64,000 bases of DNA from JAIUNP01 sp020161975. GTDB taxonomy: Bacteria > Pseudomonadota > Alphaproteobacteria > Rhizobiales > Beijerinckiaceae. The position numbers were made by a program, and so were the translations under genes. Numbering within the stretch: the stretch's first letter is position 1; each line of letters opens with the position of its first letter. The notes under the pieces are model-generated. The model ran no database searches and had not been told where the DNA came from. It saw nothing but the letters and a program-made list of their open reading frames with translations. Where the stretch lies: assembly GCA_036745275.1 (NCBI GenBank), contig DAIOGK010000007.1:1-64000 (forward strand), read 5' to 3'. Below, one piece after another: positions 24,091 to 32,710 of this stretch.

Positions 24091-25099
24091 TCTCGCCTCC
24101 CTCATCCGCGCGGGCGGCGTCAATGATGTGGAGGAGCGCGTGGAGAACCTCCTGAACACCCTCGCCGCTGACGCCGGAGACAAGCAGGGGCGCTTTGCCG
24201 GCGGCGCGTTTCAGGCGATCGCGCTGTTTCTTCAGGGTTTCGGGGTCGACTGCATCGACCTTTGACAGGGCGACGATCTCGGGCTTGTCCTCAAGCCCGG
24301 CGCCATAGGCCTCGATCTCGCCACGCACGATCTTATAGGCCTTGCCGGCGTGTTCACCGGTGGCTTCGACCAGGTGCAGCAGGACACGGCAACGCTCAAC
24401 ATGCCCCAGGAAACGGTCGCCGAGGCCGTGGCCCTCATGGGCGCCCTCGATCAGGCCCGGGATATCCGCGAGCACGAACTCGCGGCCCGAGACCCGGACG
24501 ACGCCGAGCCCGGGGTGAAGCGTGGTGAAGGGGTAATCGGCGATCTTCGGCTTTGCGGCGGTGGTCGCAGCAAGGAAGGTCGACTTGCCGGCATTGGGCA
24601 GGCCGACCAGTCCGGCATCGGCGATCAGCTTCAGCTTCAGCCAGATCCAGCGCTCTTCGCCGGGAAGGCCGGGATTGGCGCGGCGGGGAGCCCGGTTGGT
24701 GGACGATGTGAAGTGCAGATTGCCGAAGCCACCGTTGCCGCCTCTGGCGATCAGTTCGCGCTGGCCCACTTCGGTCAGGTCCGCGATCAGCGTTTCCTCA
24801 TCCTCGTCGAACACCTGCGTGCCGACAGGCACTTTCAGAACAACATCGCTGCCGCGCGCGCCAGTGCGGTTGCGGCCCATGCCGTGCCCGCCGACCCGCG
24901 CCTTGAAATGCTGCTGGTAGCGATAGTCGATCAGCGTATTCAGCCCATCGACGCATTCGACCCAGACATCGCCGCCCCGGCCGCCGTCGCCGCCGTCCGG
25001 CCCGCCGAATTCGATGAATTTTTCACGGCGAAACGAGACGGCACCGGCGCCGCCATTGCCGGATTTGATGAAAATCTTGGCCTGATCGAGAAACTTCAT
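24068..25099 (-). CDS. obgE: Obg family GTPase
   Basis: A large-ribosomal-subunit assembly GTPase of 343 residues. The Gly-rich Obg fold (1 to about 158) includes FRREKFIEFGGPDGGDGGRGGDV. The GTPase domain has the P-loop GLPNAGKST, switch II DIPGLIEGAHEGHGLG and the SKVD motif in place of the usual NKxD. The C-terminus is short and acidic. It leads the obgE-proB-proA-nadD chain. Confidence 0.96.
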   Translation of the reverse strand: MKFLDQAKIFIKSGNGGAGAVSFRREKFIEFGGPDGGDGGRGGDVWVECVDGLNTLIDYRYQQHFKARVGGHGMGRNRTGARGSDVVLKVPVGTQVFDEDEETLIADLTEVGQRELIARGGNGGFGNLHFTSSTNRAPRRANPGLPGEERWIWLKLKLIADAGLVGLPNAGKSTFLAATTAAKPKIADYPFTTLHPGLGVVRVSGREFVLADIPGLIEGAHEGHGLGDRFLGHVERCRVLLHLVEATGEHAGKAYKIVRGEIEAYGAGLEDKPEIVALSKVDAVDPETLKKQRDRLKRAAGKAPLLVSGVSGEGVQEVLHALLHIIDAARADEGGENAAQDRT

Positions 25100-25103
25100 G
25101 GCC

Positions 25104-26081
25104 TCAAGGACCCGCTTTTTCAGGTTTGGTCAAGGTGTCTGAAGGCCCGCTTGCCTGATAACAACGCTGGCCGACCAGCGAAAGCTCCTGTTGATCCTCC
25201 GGCGTTGTCTTGTCCGCTATCACGCGCGGCCAGACGGCACGGTTGCGCAGGGTGCGGGCAACGCAGGAACAGGCGTTCGAGCAGGTCGCATAGGCAGCCC
25301 CGGCGCTTTCGCAATCAACCGCGCAGGACTGCACGAAGGGCTTGACCTCCGGCGCCAAGGTCAAAAGGCCTGTGTGGCCAAGGCCGATGAACACCGCGAA
25401 CATCAGCGGTTGATGGATGAGGTAGATCGGCAGGCTCCAGCGCCCGATACGCGCGAGCATTGTCGGCGGCGTTGTCGCCATGGCATAGCCCTTTGCAAGC
25501 CACAGTTTTCCTGCTGCAAGGCCCAGAAGCAGCCAGCCGCTCCAGGGAAAGACGGGCACGAAATCATTGGTCAGCGGCGGTTCGGAACCTAGGCCCAGCC
25601 AGACCAATGCCGGATGCTCGAAGGCAGCGCTGCTGTAGACCTGCGGCAAGGCAATCACGGCGAGGCTGGCCAACGCGGCAAAGCTCCAATGCCAGCGCAA
25701 GAAGGGCAAGGCCAGCACGCTCGACACGGCGATGCAATGCAGGATGCCGAAGAAGATGAAGCGGTCCGGGAAGGCAAAAAAGGTTGCGACGGTGATTGCC
25801 AGCGCGGCGGCGGCGATTTTCGCGAGGCGTTTCAGAAAGGCGCGTCGGTCAAGACCATTCCGCGCCGAGAGAGCAAGGCTTGCGCCGGCAATTGCCAGAA
25901 AGCTCGCAGCAATGGCCTGCGCAAAGCGCTTCCAGCCCGCATCAAGACCCACATCGGTCTCGATCAGGCCAAAATGGCTCAGGTCCCAGGCAAAGTGATA
26001 GAAAACCATTGCCAGCACGGCGAGACCGCGCGCAAGGTCCAGCCCTCGCGCGCGACCGATTGTTTCCGTTTTCGTTTCCAT
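25104..26081 (-). CDS. DUF1624 / heparan-alpha-glucosaminide N-acetyltransferase-like membrane protein
   Basis: The 325-residue protein has about eight membrane helices. It begins with RARGLDLARGLAVLAMVFYHFAWDL, the hallmark of the DUF1624/HGSNAT-like family of membrane acyltransferases, including the conserved His of the YHF motif. IYLIHQPLMF near residue 240 is also family-typical. The C-terminal tail of about 65 residues is Cys-rich (several Cys within 20 residues) and polar. The start at 26081 follows the GNAT stop by 2 bp; a GTG at 26087 overlapping that stop is possible. The acyl acceptor is unknown. Confidence 0.8.
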   Translation of the reverse strand: METKTETIGRARGLDLARGLAVLAMVFYHFAWDLSHFGLIETDVGLDAGWKRFAQAIAASFLAIAGASLALSARNGLDRRAFLKRLAKIAAAALAITVATFFAFPDRFIFFGILHCIAVSSVLALPFLRWHWSFAALASLAVIALPQVYSSAAFEHPALVWLGLGSEPPLTNDFVPVFPWSGWLLLGLAAGKLWLAKGYAMATTPPTMLARIGRWSLPIYLIHQPLMFAVFIGLGHTGLLTLAPEVKPFVQSCAVDCESAGAAYATCSNACSCVARTLRNRAVWPRVIADKTTPEDQQELSLVGQRCYQASGPSDTLTKPEKAGP

Positions 26082-26083
26082 GT

Positions 26084-26731
26084 TCACAGGGCCACCGCTG
26101 CCATAGAGTCGTCCCGAGAGTCGTCCCGAGAGTCGTCCCGGGAAAAGCGCGGTTCGCGCCAACCCTTGAGGCTGGCCCAGGTCGAGCGGTCGAGACGGAA
26201 GAAATCCACCGCCTGCGCGCCGCCTCTGGCCGGAGCCTCGGCCATGCCGGTTCCGGCCTGAGCAAAGCCGCACTTTTTCAGCACGCGCCGCGAGGCCGTG
26301 TTGTAGGGCACAACCGTTGCCGAAAGCGTGGTCACGCAGGTCAGGTCGAAGGTCGCATCCACCAGCGCCTGCGCGGCTTCGGTTATCAACCCCTGTCCCC
26401 AGTATGGTGCCGCCAGCCAATAGCCCAACACGGGTGCGCAGCGCTCCTGCGGCAGGATGCTAATGACGCCGATCAGGTCCATGGGCCTAGCCTTGGGGGC
26501 GACTGCCAATACCAGACCATCCCCTTCCGTATTGGCCTGCCGGGCGGCGAGAATGAAGGTTGCCGCCTGCTGGTCGGTGATCCCGACCGGGATTGTCGCC
26601 GTCATTTCGGCAACCGCTTTCTCCCCTGCGTGACGGGCGTTCGCCGCCGCATCGGCCATGCGCGGCCAGCGCAGCCACAGCCGCCGGGTTTCGATCCGGA
26701 AAACATCATCACGCGCGATTTCGGGAAACAT
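26084..26731 (-). CDS. GNAT family N-acetyltransferase (RimJ/RimL-type)
   Basis: The 215-residue protein is a GCN5-related acetyltransferase: RIETRRLWLRWPR at the start, LGYWLAAPYWGQGLITEAAQALV containing the CoA-binding loop, and PYNTASRRVLKKCGF near the end of the fold. These match the Acetyltransf_3 group that modifies protein N-termini or small molecules. The last 20 residues contain a tandem SRDD repeat outside the fold. It is coupled to the downstream membrane acyltransferase-like gene. Confidence 0.85.
   Translation of the reverse strand: MFPEIARDDVFRIETRRLWLRWPRMADAAANARHAGEKAVAEMTATIPVGITDQQAATFILAARQANTEGDGLVLAVAPKARPMDLIGVISILPQERCAPVLGYWLAAPYWGQGLITEAAQALVDATFDLTCVTTLSATVVPYNTASRRVLKKCGFAQAGTGMAEAPARGGAQAVDFFRLDRSTWASLKGWREPRFSRDDSRDDSRDDSMAAVAL
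26105..26140 (-). repeat. Three exact 12-bp tandem repeats in the GNAT gene
   Basis: The unit AGAGTCGTCCCG occurs three times without change. It is in frame and encodes the repeated SRDD of the GNAT C-terminus, so copy number change would add or remove four residues without a frameshift. Confidence 0.9.
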
Positions 26732-26756
26732 CGGTTCCTCCAGTCCCGTAAACGCA

Positions 26757-26786
26757 GAAGGGGAAGTGGCTGCCCACCTCCCCTTC
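26757..26786. terminator. Hairpin between rpmA and the GNAT gene
   Basis: GAAGGGGA-GTGG pairs with CCAC-TCCCCTTC over about 12 bp with one bulge each side and a short loop. It lies about 100 bp after the rpmA stop and just inside the upstream gap of the GNAT gene. There is no T-run, so it may be a partial terminator of the ribosomal protein transcript. Confidence 0.4.
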
Positions 26787-26886
26787 GGGTGTTCCGGTCC
26801 TGGGTTTCCGAGGGATTCCTCGTCTCGTCAGGGCCTGAGTCGCCGGGGTGGTAGACACCGGCGGGACCCTTCTGATTGCCCTGCCG

Positions 26887-27162
26887 TTATTCCGCTGCCA
26901 TTGCTTTCTCTGCCGGCTGTACGCCGACATAGGTTCGGCCGTTGCCTTTGGTGGTGAACGCAACAGTGCCGTCAACGAGCGCGAACAGGGTATGGTCCAC
27001 GCCGATGCCGACATTGGTGCCCGGATGCCACTTGGTGCCGCGCTGGCGCACGATGATGTTGCCGGCGAGCACAGCTTCGCCGCCGAACTTCTTCACGCCG
27101 AGGCGCTTGGAGTGGGAGTCGCGACCGTTACGGGACGAGCCGCCTGCTTTTTTGTGAGCCAT
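26887..27162 (-). CDS. rpmA: 50S ribosomal protein L27
   Basis: The 91-residue protein begins MAHKKAGGSSRNGRDSHSKR and continues GVKKFGGEAVLAGNIIVRQRGTKWHPG, the standard L27 sequence. The N-terminus starts directly with the mature form without the cleavable extension known from Firmicutes. It follows rplU by about 70 bp, the usual rplU-rpmA pair. Confidence 0.98.
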   Translation of the reverse strand: MAHKKAGGSSRNGRDSHSKRLGVKKFGGEAVLAGNIIVRQRGTKWHPGTNVGIGVDHTLFALVDGTVAFTTKGNGRTYVGVQPAEKAMAAE

Positions 27163-27233
27163 TTGAGTGCTCCTGAACTGGTGTTACGGGCCTATACCCG
27201 AATTGAAAGGTTTGGTCAGCCGATAAATTCGGC

Positions 27234-27893
27234 TCAGCGGTCTTCGCCCGAGGCAAGCTCGGCCTGATCGGTCTTGGCGCGCGGCGGCTTGCCGGCGAGA
27301 AGTTCCTTCGCCTGCTCGACCCATTCCTCGCGGGTGGCGCGGCCACGCAGCGCGAGTTCCTCGTCGAACTTGGCGATGTCCGCCTCGCTCCAGCCGGCGA
27401 TCTGCGACCAGGTGGTGATGCCGGCGGCGCGCAGCTTCTTCTCGATGGTCGGACCGATGCCCGAGATCAGCGACAGGTTGCTCTCGTCGCGGGCAGTTGC
27501 AGCAGCAGCACCGGCGGCGACAATGCCGACAGCAGCAGCAGCGGCGGCAGCCTTGGCCGCAGGCTTTGCCTCAGGCTTCTTGCCGTCGGTCAGAATATCG
27601 ACGATCCGAACGGTCGTCAGATCCTGACGGTGACCACGCTTGCGCTTGGAGTTCTTGCGGCGACGCTTCTTGAAGGCGATGACCTTCGGACCGCGCGTCT
27701 GTTCCACAACCTCGCCAACAACGGTCGCGCCCGCGACGGTCGGCGAGCCGACGATGACGGTGGCGCCACCGATCATGAACACGTCGCTGAAGGACACCGA
27801 AGCGCCGGGCTCGGCCGTCAGCTTTTCGACGGTGATGACGTCATTGGCGGCAACACGATACTGCTTTCCGCCGGTCTTGATCACTGCAAACAT
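27234..27893 (-). CDS. rplU: 50S ribosomal protein L21 with C-terminal helix-hairpin-helix extension
   Basis: Residues 1 to about 102 are normal L21 (MFAVIKTGGKQYRV, KRRRKNSKRKRGHRQ). The protein continues to 219 residues with an Ala-rich linker (about 105-140) and a domain starting LSLISGIGPTIEKKLRAAGI, a helix-hairpin-helix fold as in DNA-binding and other small domains, followed by AKFDEEL and a charged tail. Such extended L21 proteins are known in Rhizobiales annotations; the role of the extension is not established. Confidence 0.95.
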   Translation of the reverse strand: MFAVIKTGGKQYRVAANDVITVEKLTAEPGASVSFSDVFMIGGATVIVGSPTVAGATVVGEVVEQTRGPKVIAFKKRRRKNSKRKRGHRQDLTTVRIVDILTDGKKPEAKPAAKAAAAAAAVGIVAAGAAAATARDESNLSLISGIGPTIEKKLRAAGITTWSQIAGWSEADIAKFDEELALRGRATREEWVEQAKELLAGKPPRAKTDQAELASGEDR

Positions 27894-27971
27894 GGTCTTC
27901 GCTTTCAGGTTACGGTTTCAGTCTGCCGTGTGCAGCCGAACCGTCTTTTTATTGTTCTGTTCAAGAGTTTA

Positions 27972-27996
27972 CCCCGCAAGGTAAAACCAAGCGGGG
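27972..27996 (-). promoter_or_regulatory. Hairpin in the rplU leader
   Basis: CCCCGC and GCGGGG form a 6-bp outer stem with a 13-nt loop that can close further through GGT/ACC. It lies about 80 bp upstream of the rplU start, in the 186-bp rpmB-rplU gap. It could be the rpmB terminator region or an autoregulatory leader for L21; no T-run follows directly, though TTTT-rich sequence occurs 20-30 bp later. Confidence 0.35.
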
Positions 27997-28079
27997 CACT
28001 TCGGTTTCCCAAGCAGGAACAGGCCCCGCCGGAATTGATGTCTCCAGGGCTGCCCCCGGGGCCGAACAGGCCGGCGTCC

Positions 28080-28364
28080 TTATGCGGACGCCTTCTTGGC
28101 GAGTTCCTTCTTCACCGCCAGCGCATCGCGCGACAGCTCGCAATCGGAAGCCTTGAGCAGGAAGGCATCCAGACCGCCGCGATGCTCGACCGTGCGCAGG
28201 GCATTGGTGGAGATGCGCAGCTTCACAGCCCGTCCCAGCGTGTCCGACAGCAGCGTGACATTGGTGAGATTGGGCAGGAACTTGCGCTTGGTCTTGCGGT
28301 TCGAGTGGCTGACCTTATGGCCAGAGAGAACCGCCTTGCCAGTCAGCTCGCAACGACGCGACAT
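28080..28364 (-). CDS. rpmB: 50S ribosomal protein L28
   Basis: The 94-residue protein begins MSRRCELTGKAVLSGHKVSHSNRKTKR, which is diagnostic of L28, and contains the alphaproteobacterial long form with LRISTNALRTVEHRGGLDAFL. The ATG at 28364 is chosen from the family start; the frame upstream is open but not coding. It is divergent from the DUF3108 gene. Confidence 0.97.
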   Translation of the reverse strand: MSRRCELTGKAVLSGHKVSHSNRKTKRKFLPNLTNVTLLSDTLGRAVKLRISTNALRTVEHRGGLDAFLLKASDCELSRDALAVKKELAKKASA

Positions 28365-28629
28365 GGGATACGCCTTTCCAAAACGTCCTTGACCGGGGCA
28401 CGGGACGCGGACACGCCGCAGGATGCGCCAAGGCCAGTGTGAACTTGTCGAAGCCGCGCCTATAGGAGCAACGCCCGCGCGGGTCAAGATGAAATCGGGC
28501 GTGGGGCGCCGGGATTGCGATTTTGGCAGGGTTAGCGAAATCCATACATTCATGGTTAACTGTTGCTTGCCTAGAATCGTCGGCAATCATCGCCTTCTGT
28601 TCGCCGGTAACGAGTTACGGGTTCATGTC

Positions 28630-29451
28630 ATGAGTCAGTCCTGCAAAGTCCGGTTCGCGGCCCTCGTTGCGACCACGTTTCTGGCAACGCTTCCGGCCCG
28701 GGCCGGTTCTGTCGATGTCCTTTATGCGGTGTCCCTTGCGGGGCTTTCTCTCGGCACGGCCACGTTGACGGGAACGGTCACGCCGTCGCGCTATTCCCTG
28801 ACCGCGCAGGCACATCTTACGGGCCTTGCCGGCATGGTAACGGGCGGCAAGGGGGCGGCCACCGCAACGGGCGGGTTCGGTGGCGGCAAGGTGGTGCCGG
28901 GCAACTACGCGCTCACCGCCTCGAACAGTGAAATGACGCGCACCGTACAGATGGGTATGACCAGTGCCGGCGTGCAGCAGGTGGTCGTCAATCCGCCGAT
29001 CGAGCCGAGGCCCGATCGTGTGCCGGTGAATGCCAGTCACCAGCGCGGGGTGGTCGACCCGCTCGGCGCGGTGCTGATGCAGGCGACCGCTGCGACACCG
29101 GAAGCGGCCTGCAACCGGACGATACCGGTCTTCGATGGCGCCCAGCGCTTCGATATCCGTCTGTCCTACGCCAGCACTAAGACGGTTGCGGCGCGCGATG
29201 GTGGCTATGCCGGGCCGGTCGTGATCTGCAAGGCACGCTATACGCCGATTGCCGGGCACCGGGCGGATCGTCCGGCCGTCAAATACATGGCCGAGAACCG
29301 GGACATCGAGGCCTGGCTGGCTCCGAGCGGTGTCGAGGGCATCTACCTGCCGTTCCGCGTGTCGGTCAAAACCATGGTCGGAACCTCGGTGATCCAGGCT
29401 GTGCGCTATTCGATCGAGCAGAGCGAGATGACGGCGACCGTTCGCCGGTAA
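28630..29451 (+). CDS. DUF3108 domain exported protein
   Basis: A 273-residue protein with a signal peptide (cleavage near PARAG, about residue 24-25) and a mature beta-rich domain. VDVLYAVSLAGLSLGTATLTG at the start, VDPLGAVLMQA and CNRTIPVFDGAQRFDIRLSY in the middle, and IYLPFRVSV near the end fit DUF3108, a periplasmic lipocalin-like family. The ATG at 28630 is chosen for the signal peptide. Function is unknown. Confidence 0.8.
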   Translation: MSQSCKVRFAALVATTFLATLPARAGSVDVLYAVSLAGLSLGTATLTGTVTPSRYSLTAQAHLTGLAGMVTGGKGAATATGGFGGGKVVPGNYALTASNSEMTRTVQMGMTSAGVQQVVVNPPIEPRPDRVPVNASHQRGVVDPLGAVLMQATAATPEAACNRTIPVFDGAQRFDIRLSYASTKTVAARDGGYAGPVVICKARYTPIAGHRADRPAVKYMAENRDIEAWLAPSGVEGIYLPFRVSVKTMVGTSVIQAVRYSIEQSEMTATVRR

Positions 29452-29460
29452 CAGCGACGC

Positions 29461-30918
29461 TCAGTCAATGATCGTCTTGTAAAGCCTGCCCGGTTCGAGT
29501 TCAGCGCTCCGTTCCAGCCCGTTGATGATCAGGAAGCGTTCGAGCGGGTGATCGACCCCGCCCATCCGCTGTGACAGGTCTTCCGGTGTCTCGCCACGCC
29601 GGGCGGCGTGAATGGCGATGCGCAAGGGACGGGCGCGGGCCTGTTCTTCCGCGGAAAGGCGGTGGAATGTTTCAAATGCCGCAAAAAAGCGGCTGTCTGT
29701 CTCCGGCGAGAAATTCCGTGCGGCCATGATCAGCCGATAGACCTGCCCGCCGACGCGGACGGCGAAAATCCGGAACGTCCAGTCGCTTCCCTGCGCGAGC
29801 GCGGTCGCGGCAGGCAGACTATTAACGGTCAGACTGCGGACATCGGTCAGGGCGAGGCCTTCGACGGGGTTCTCGCTGAGGAACGTTTCGAGGCTCTTGT
29901 CCGAAGGAATGCGGGCGCTGTCGAAGCGCAGGGCTTCGGTAGCGCCCGGCGTCATGCCGAGCACGGCCTTGGCGGAATTTTCGAGAATGAAACCATCCGG
30001 GGCAGTGAATGTGATGCCGAGCCTTGGATGCAGGAAGGTGCGGCCCCGGACAAAGCCTTCTGCCGAATCCTCGCCATAGATCATCCCGGTCAGGGCGTTG
30101 AGCCAGCGGTTGCGGTCGGCGGGAATGTTGCCGGCGGTGCCCTGCTGCCGGGCCGCGAGCAGGACCTGCTGGATGCGGTCAGGCGTCGTCGGATGGCTTG
30201 CCGTGAAATCGAGGGCCTGCCGATTGGTTCTTGCATCGTTGGCGCGGTCCTGGATTTCCGCATTCCGACCCAAGGAAATCAGGAAACGATGGGCACCATA
30301 GGGATCGTAGCCGGCAGCGGCGAGCGTGCGGACGCTGGCGATGTCGGCTTCCAGTTCCTGCTGCCGGGAGAAGCTTGCGATCGCCACCTGTGCCTGGTCC
30401 CGCACCAGCTGGGCCGCGCCGGGGTTGTTGAGCACTTCCGCCCGCACCCGGCTGACCAGGATGGAGCGGCTTTCAAGTTCCGCCCGCTCGATGGCGTGAC
30501 GGGCGGTGACATGGGCGATCTCGTGGGCGAGCACGGAGGCAACCTCCGACATATCATTGGCCAGGATCAGCAGGCCGCGCGTGACATAGAGATTGCCTGA
30601 AGGCAGGGCGAAGGCGTTCACCAGTCCTGAATTGAGAATAGTAACCCGATAGGGCTGGCCCGGGACATCGGTGGCGTTGCGCAGCCGTTCCAGCAAGCCG
30701 TTGAGAATTTGCTGCACTGCCGGTGCGCGGTATTCGCCGCCGAAGGCCTGTACCAGGCGTTGGTGCTCGCGCGCGGACGAGGTATCGGCGCCACTGACGC
30801 GCGGGCTCGCCGAGGGCAGTTCGACGGTGGCTTCGGGTTGTTGCGGACCGACAAACAGAATGTCGGTGCCGCAACCCGCCAGCCCTGCGACCAGCGCAAG
30901 CGCCAGTGTTCGGCGCAT
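29461..30918 (-). CDS. M48 family metalloprotease lipoprotein (BepA-like)
   Basis: The 485-residue protein is a lipoprotein: LVAGLAGC with the lipid-bearing Cys at about 16. The zinc protease motif HEIAH is at 132-136, with the third ligand Glu in QELEADIASV. A PDZ-like or repeat region follows and the C-terminal 50 residues form a LysM-like module (RRGETPEDLSQRMG...). The E. coli relative BepA is a periplasmic outer-membrane quality-control protease. The ATG at 30918 has GCGGAAG upstream and gives a clean signal peptide. Confidence 0.88.
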   Translation of the reverse strand: MRRTLALALVAGLAGCGTDILFVGPQQPEATVELPSASPRVSGADTSSAREHQRLVQAFGGEYRAPAVQQILNGLLERLRNATDVPGQPYRVTILNSGLVNAFALPSGNLYVTRGLLILANDMSEVASVLAHEIAHVTARHAIERAELESRSILVSRVRAEVLNNPGAAQLVRDQAQVAIASFSRQQELEADIASVRTLAAAGYDPYGAHRFLISLGRNAEIQDRANDARTNRQALDFTASHPTTPDRIQQVLLAARQQGTAGNIPADRNRWLNALTGMIYGEDSAEGFVRGRTFLHPRLGITFTAPDGFILENSAKAVLGMTPGATEALRFDSARIPSDKSLETFLSENPVEGLALTDVRSLTVNSLPAATALAQGSDWTFRIFAVRVGGQVYRLIMAARNFSPETDSRFFAAFETFHRLSAEEQARARPLRIAIHAARRGETPEDLSQRMGGVDHPLERFLIINGLERSAELEPGRLYKTIID

Positions 30919-30968
30919 ATGCTTCCGCAAAGCTGTTCTCAGATTCAGGGCCAGCACGTCTGCCACCT

Positions 30969-31694
30969 CTATTCCAGCACCTCGACCATGTGCGGAGCCA
31001 CGGCCGTCAGGCGCCTCTTCTCACCCGGTTCTGCCACCGCGCGCAAGCGCAGGCGTTTGCCGACAAATGTGGCAGGATCACGCCCGGCCTGCCGAAACGC
31101 TGCCATCTGCCGCTGTGTCAGCATCCAGCCCGGCGATTGCCCGCCCGGACTGTCGAAGTTCACAAAGGTCATCCGGCGCCCGGGACGGACGGAGCGGACG
31201 CGCCCCTCATAGATCACGCGGGCGGTAATGCGGGACGGGGAGGGTGGTGCGGACCAAAGGCCGCGTCCGGCCTCGCGCGCAAGGGCCTCGTGCGACAGCA
31301 GGTCCGGCCAGCAACGGGGCGCGGCCGCGCCCGACCACGCAAATGTCAATCCATCTTCAAGCAGCATTCCCTGGATCCAGGCGGTGTCACCGGCGACAAC
31401 GACGGCCAGTTGCGCCGTTTGCCTCCGCCATCGATCCACACCAACGCTGAACAGGGCCCGAACGGAGCCGGCCGTGAACAGATGTTCCAGCGCGCTGACA
31501 AGAGCGGCGCGCCGGGCAGGCTCATCGCGCGCGGGCCAATCAATGCCCTCAAGGGTAATGATCCGACCGTCGGCAAGGAAAAGATCGCCGGTTTCGGCAA
31601 GACGCAGGACTGTTACCGGCTCGGCACCGGCAAGGTCGCAGGCTGCGGCGGCGGTCGCCAGCCAGCCATGGACAAGCAGGATTGCGAGCGCCAT
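30969..31694 (-). CDS. Thermonuclease (SNase-like) family protein, probably catalytically degenerate
   Basis: An exported protein of about 241 residues with signal peptide MALAILLVHGWLATAAAA. The SNase core is visible as VTVLRLAETGDLFLADGRIITLEGIDWPA followed by DRWRRQTAQLAVVV and IQGMLLEDGLTFAW. The usual catalytic Arg in the RL-GID motif is replaced (TLEGID) and the acidic residue after the Pro is missing, so nuclease activity is doubtful. A second small beta domain fills the C-terminus. The start is uncertain; the frame is open to ATG at 31808. It ends 50 bp before the M48 start in the same direction. Confidence 0.65.
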   Translation of the reverse strand: MALAILLVHGWLATAAAACDLAGAEPVTVLRLAETGDLFLADGRIITLEGIDWPARDEPARRAALVSALEHLFTAGSVRALFSVGVDRWRRQTAQLAVVVAGDTAWIQGMLLEDGLTFAWSGAAAPRCWPDLLSHEALAREAGRGLWSAPPSPSRITARVIYEGRVRSVRPGRRMTFVNFDSPGGQSPGWMLTQRQMAAFRQAGRDPATFVGKRLRLRAVAEPGEKRRLTAVAPHMVEVLE

Positions 31695-31909
31695 CGGACG
31701 CAGGGCACACAGCACTGTGGCAACGCAGCAACGCACTGTTGTCAAAGTGGTCCTGGCCCCGGTTAAGAATTGATTTAAGTCAACGTCGATTGCGGGCGTT
31801 CTCTTCATGAGTTACCGCGAATTGGGGTGGTCAACGATGCCCCCGGAGCAACGCCGAGCCAGCGGTGAACCGGGAAGGCACCATACATATGCAGGGAAAT
31901 GTGGCTAAC

Positions 31910-32602
31910 ATGAAAATTCGTCTTCTTCTCGCCGCCAGCGCGGCCGCCTTTCTGGGCGCCGGGGTTGCCCAGGCCGCCGATCTTGGCGCACGCAAGCCGG
32001 TGGCTGTGGCTGCACCGGTCGAGACCTTCAATCCGTGGATGGTGCGTTTCCGCGCCCTCGCGGTGGTTCCGCGTGACAACAGCAAGGTTTTTGTCGGCGG
32101 CACCCGCATCCCGGGTTCGGGCAATCTCGACGTGTCGAACAGCGGCGTTCCTGAACTCGACATCACCTACTTCTTCACCAAGAATTTTGCGGCAGAGCTT
32201 ATCCTCGGCACGACGCCTCACAACGTCAAGACCTCCGGCAACCTCGCCGGGCTTGGCAAGGTTGGCCGGGCGTGGCTGCTGCCGCCGACCCTGACGGCCC
32301 AGTATCACTTCAACCTGACCGACCGGATCAAGCCCTATGTCGGTGCGGGTGTGAACTACACATTCTTCCTCGACGAGAAGGAAAAGGGTGTGTTCTCGGC
32401 CTTCAACCTGAAGAATCAGGCAGGTCTTGCCCTTCAGGCCGGTGTCGACATCGCCATGGACCAGAAGTGGGGTATCAACGTCGATGTGAAGAAGCTGTTC
32501 CTTCAGCCGAACTATCGCGCGGTCCTGGGCGGCACGGTCGTTCACGGCAAGGCTCGCATCGACCCGTGGCTGATCGGTGGCGGCGTCTACTACCGCTTCT
32601 GA
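31910..32602 (+). CDS. OmpW family outer-membrane beta-barrel protein
   Basis: A 230-residue protein with a signal peptide ending in AQA at about 22 and an eight-stranded barrel. It shows WMVRFRALAVVP, LDITYFFTKNFAAELILG, WLLPPTLTAQYHF, IKPYVGAGVNYTFFLDE and the terminal YYRF with a final Phe, all OmpW-like. OmpW proteins conduct or bind small hydrophobic compounds. The ATG at 31910 is chosen for the signal peptide; an ATG at 31889 is also possible. A terminator follows. Confidence 0.9.
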   Translation: MKIRLLLAASAAAFLGAGVAQAADLGARKPVAVAAPVETFNPWMVRFRALAVVPRDNSKVFVGGTRIPGSGNLDVSNSGVPELDITYFFTKNFAAELILGTTPHNVKTSGNLAGLGKVGRAWLLPPTLTAQYHFNLTDRIKPYVGAGVNYTFFLDEKEKGVFSAFNLKNQAGLALQAGVDIAMDQKWGINVDVKKLFLQPNYRAVLGGTVVHGKARIDPWLIGGGVYYRF

Positions 32603-32626
32603 TCGGGGCGCACGCGGGGCATCAGG

Positions 32627-32660
32627 CCGGCCATCCCGAACGGGGTGGCCGGTCTTTTTC
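32627..32660 (+). terminator. Terminator after the OmpW-like gene
   Basis: CCGGCCATCCC and GGGGTGGCCGG form a stem of about 10 bp with one mismatch around GAAC and are followed by TCTTTTTC. It ends the ompW-like transcript before the tRNA gene. Confidence 0.88.
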
Positions 32661-32710
32661 TGTCGGCGATTGAGTTTCCCGATCATGCAGGTTATGCCGG
32701 TCTGCGATGC

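Noticed and set aside
26105..26140. CRISPR-like repeat
   Set aside because: The 12-bp units are contiguous with no spacers and lie in a coding frame.
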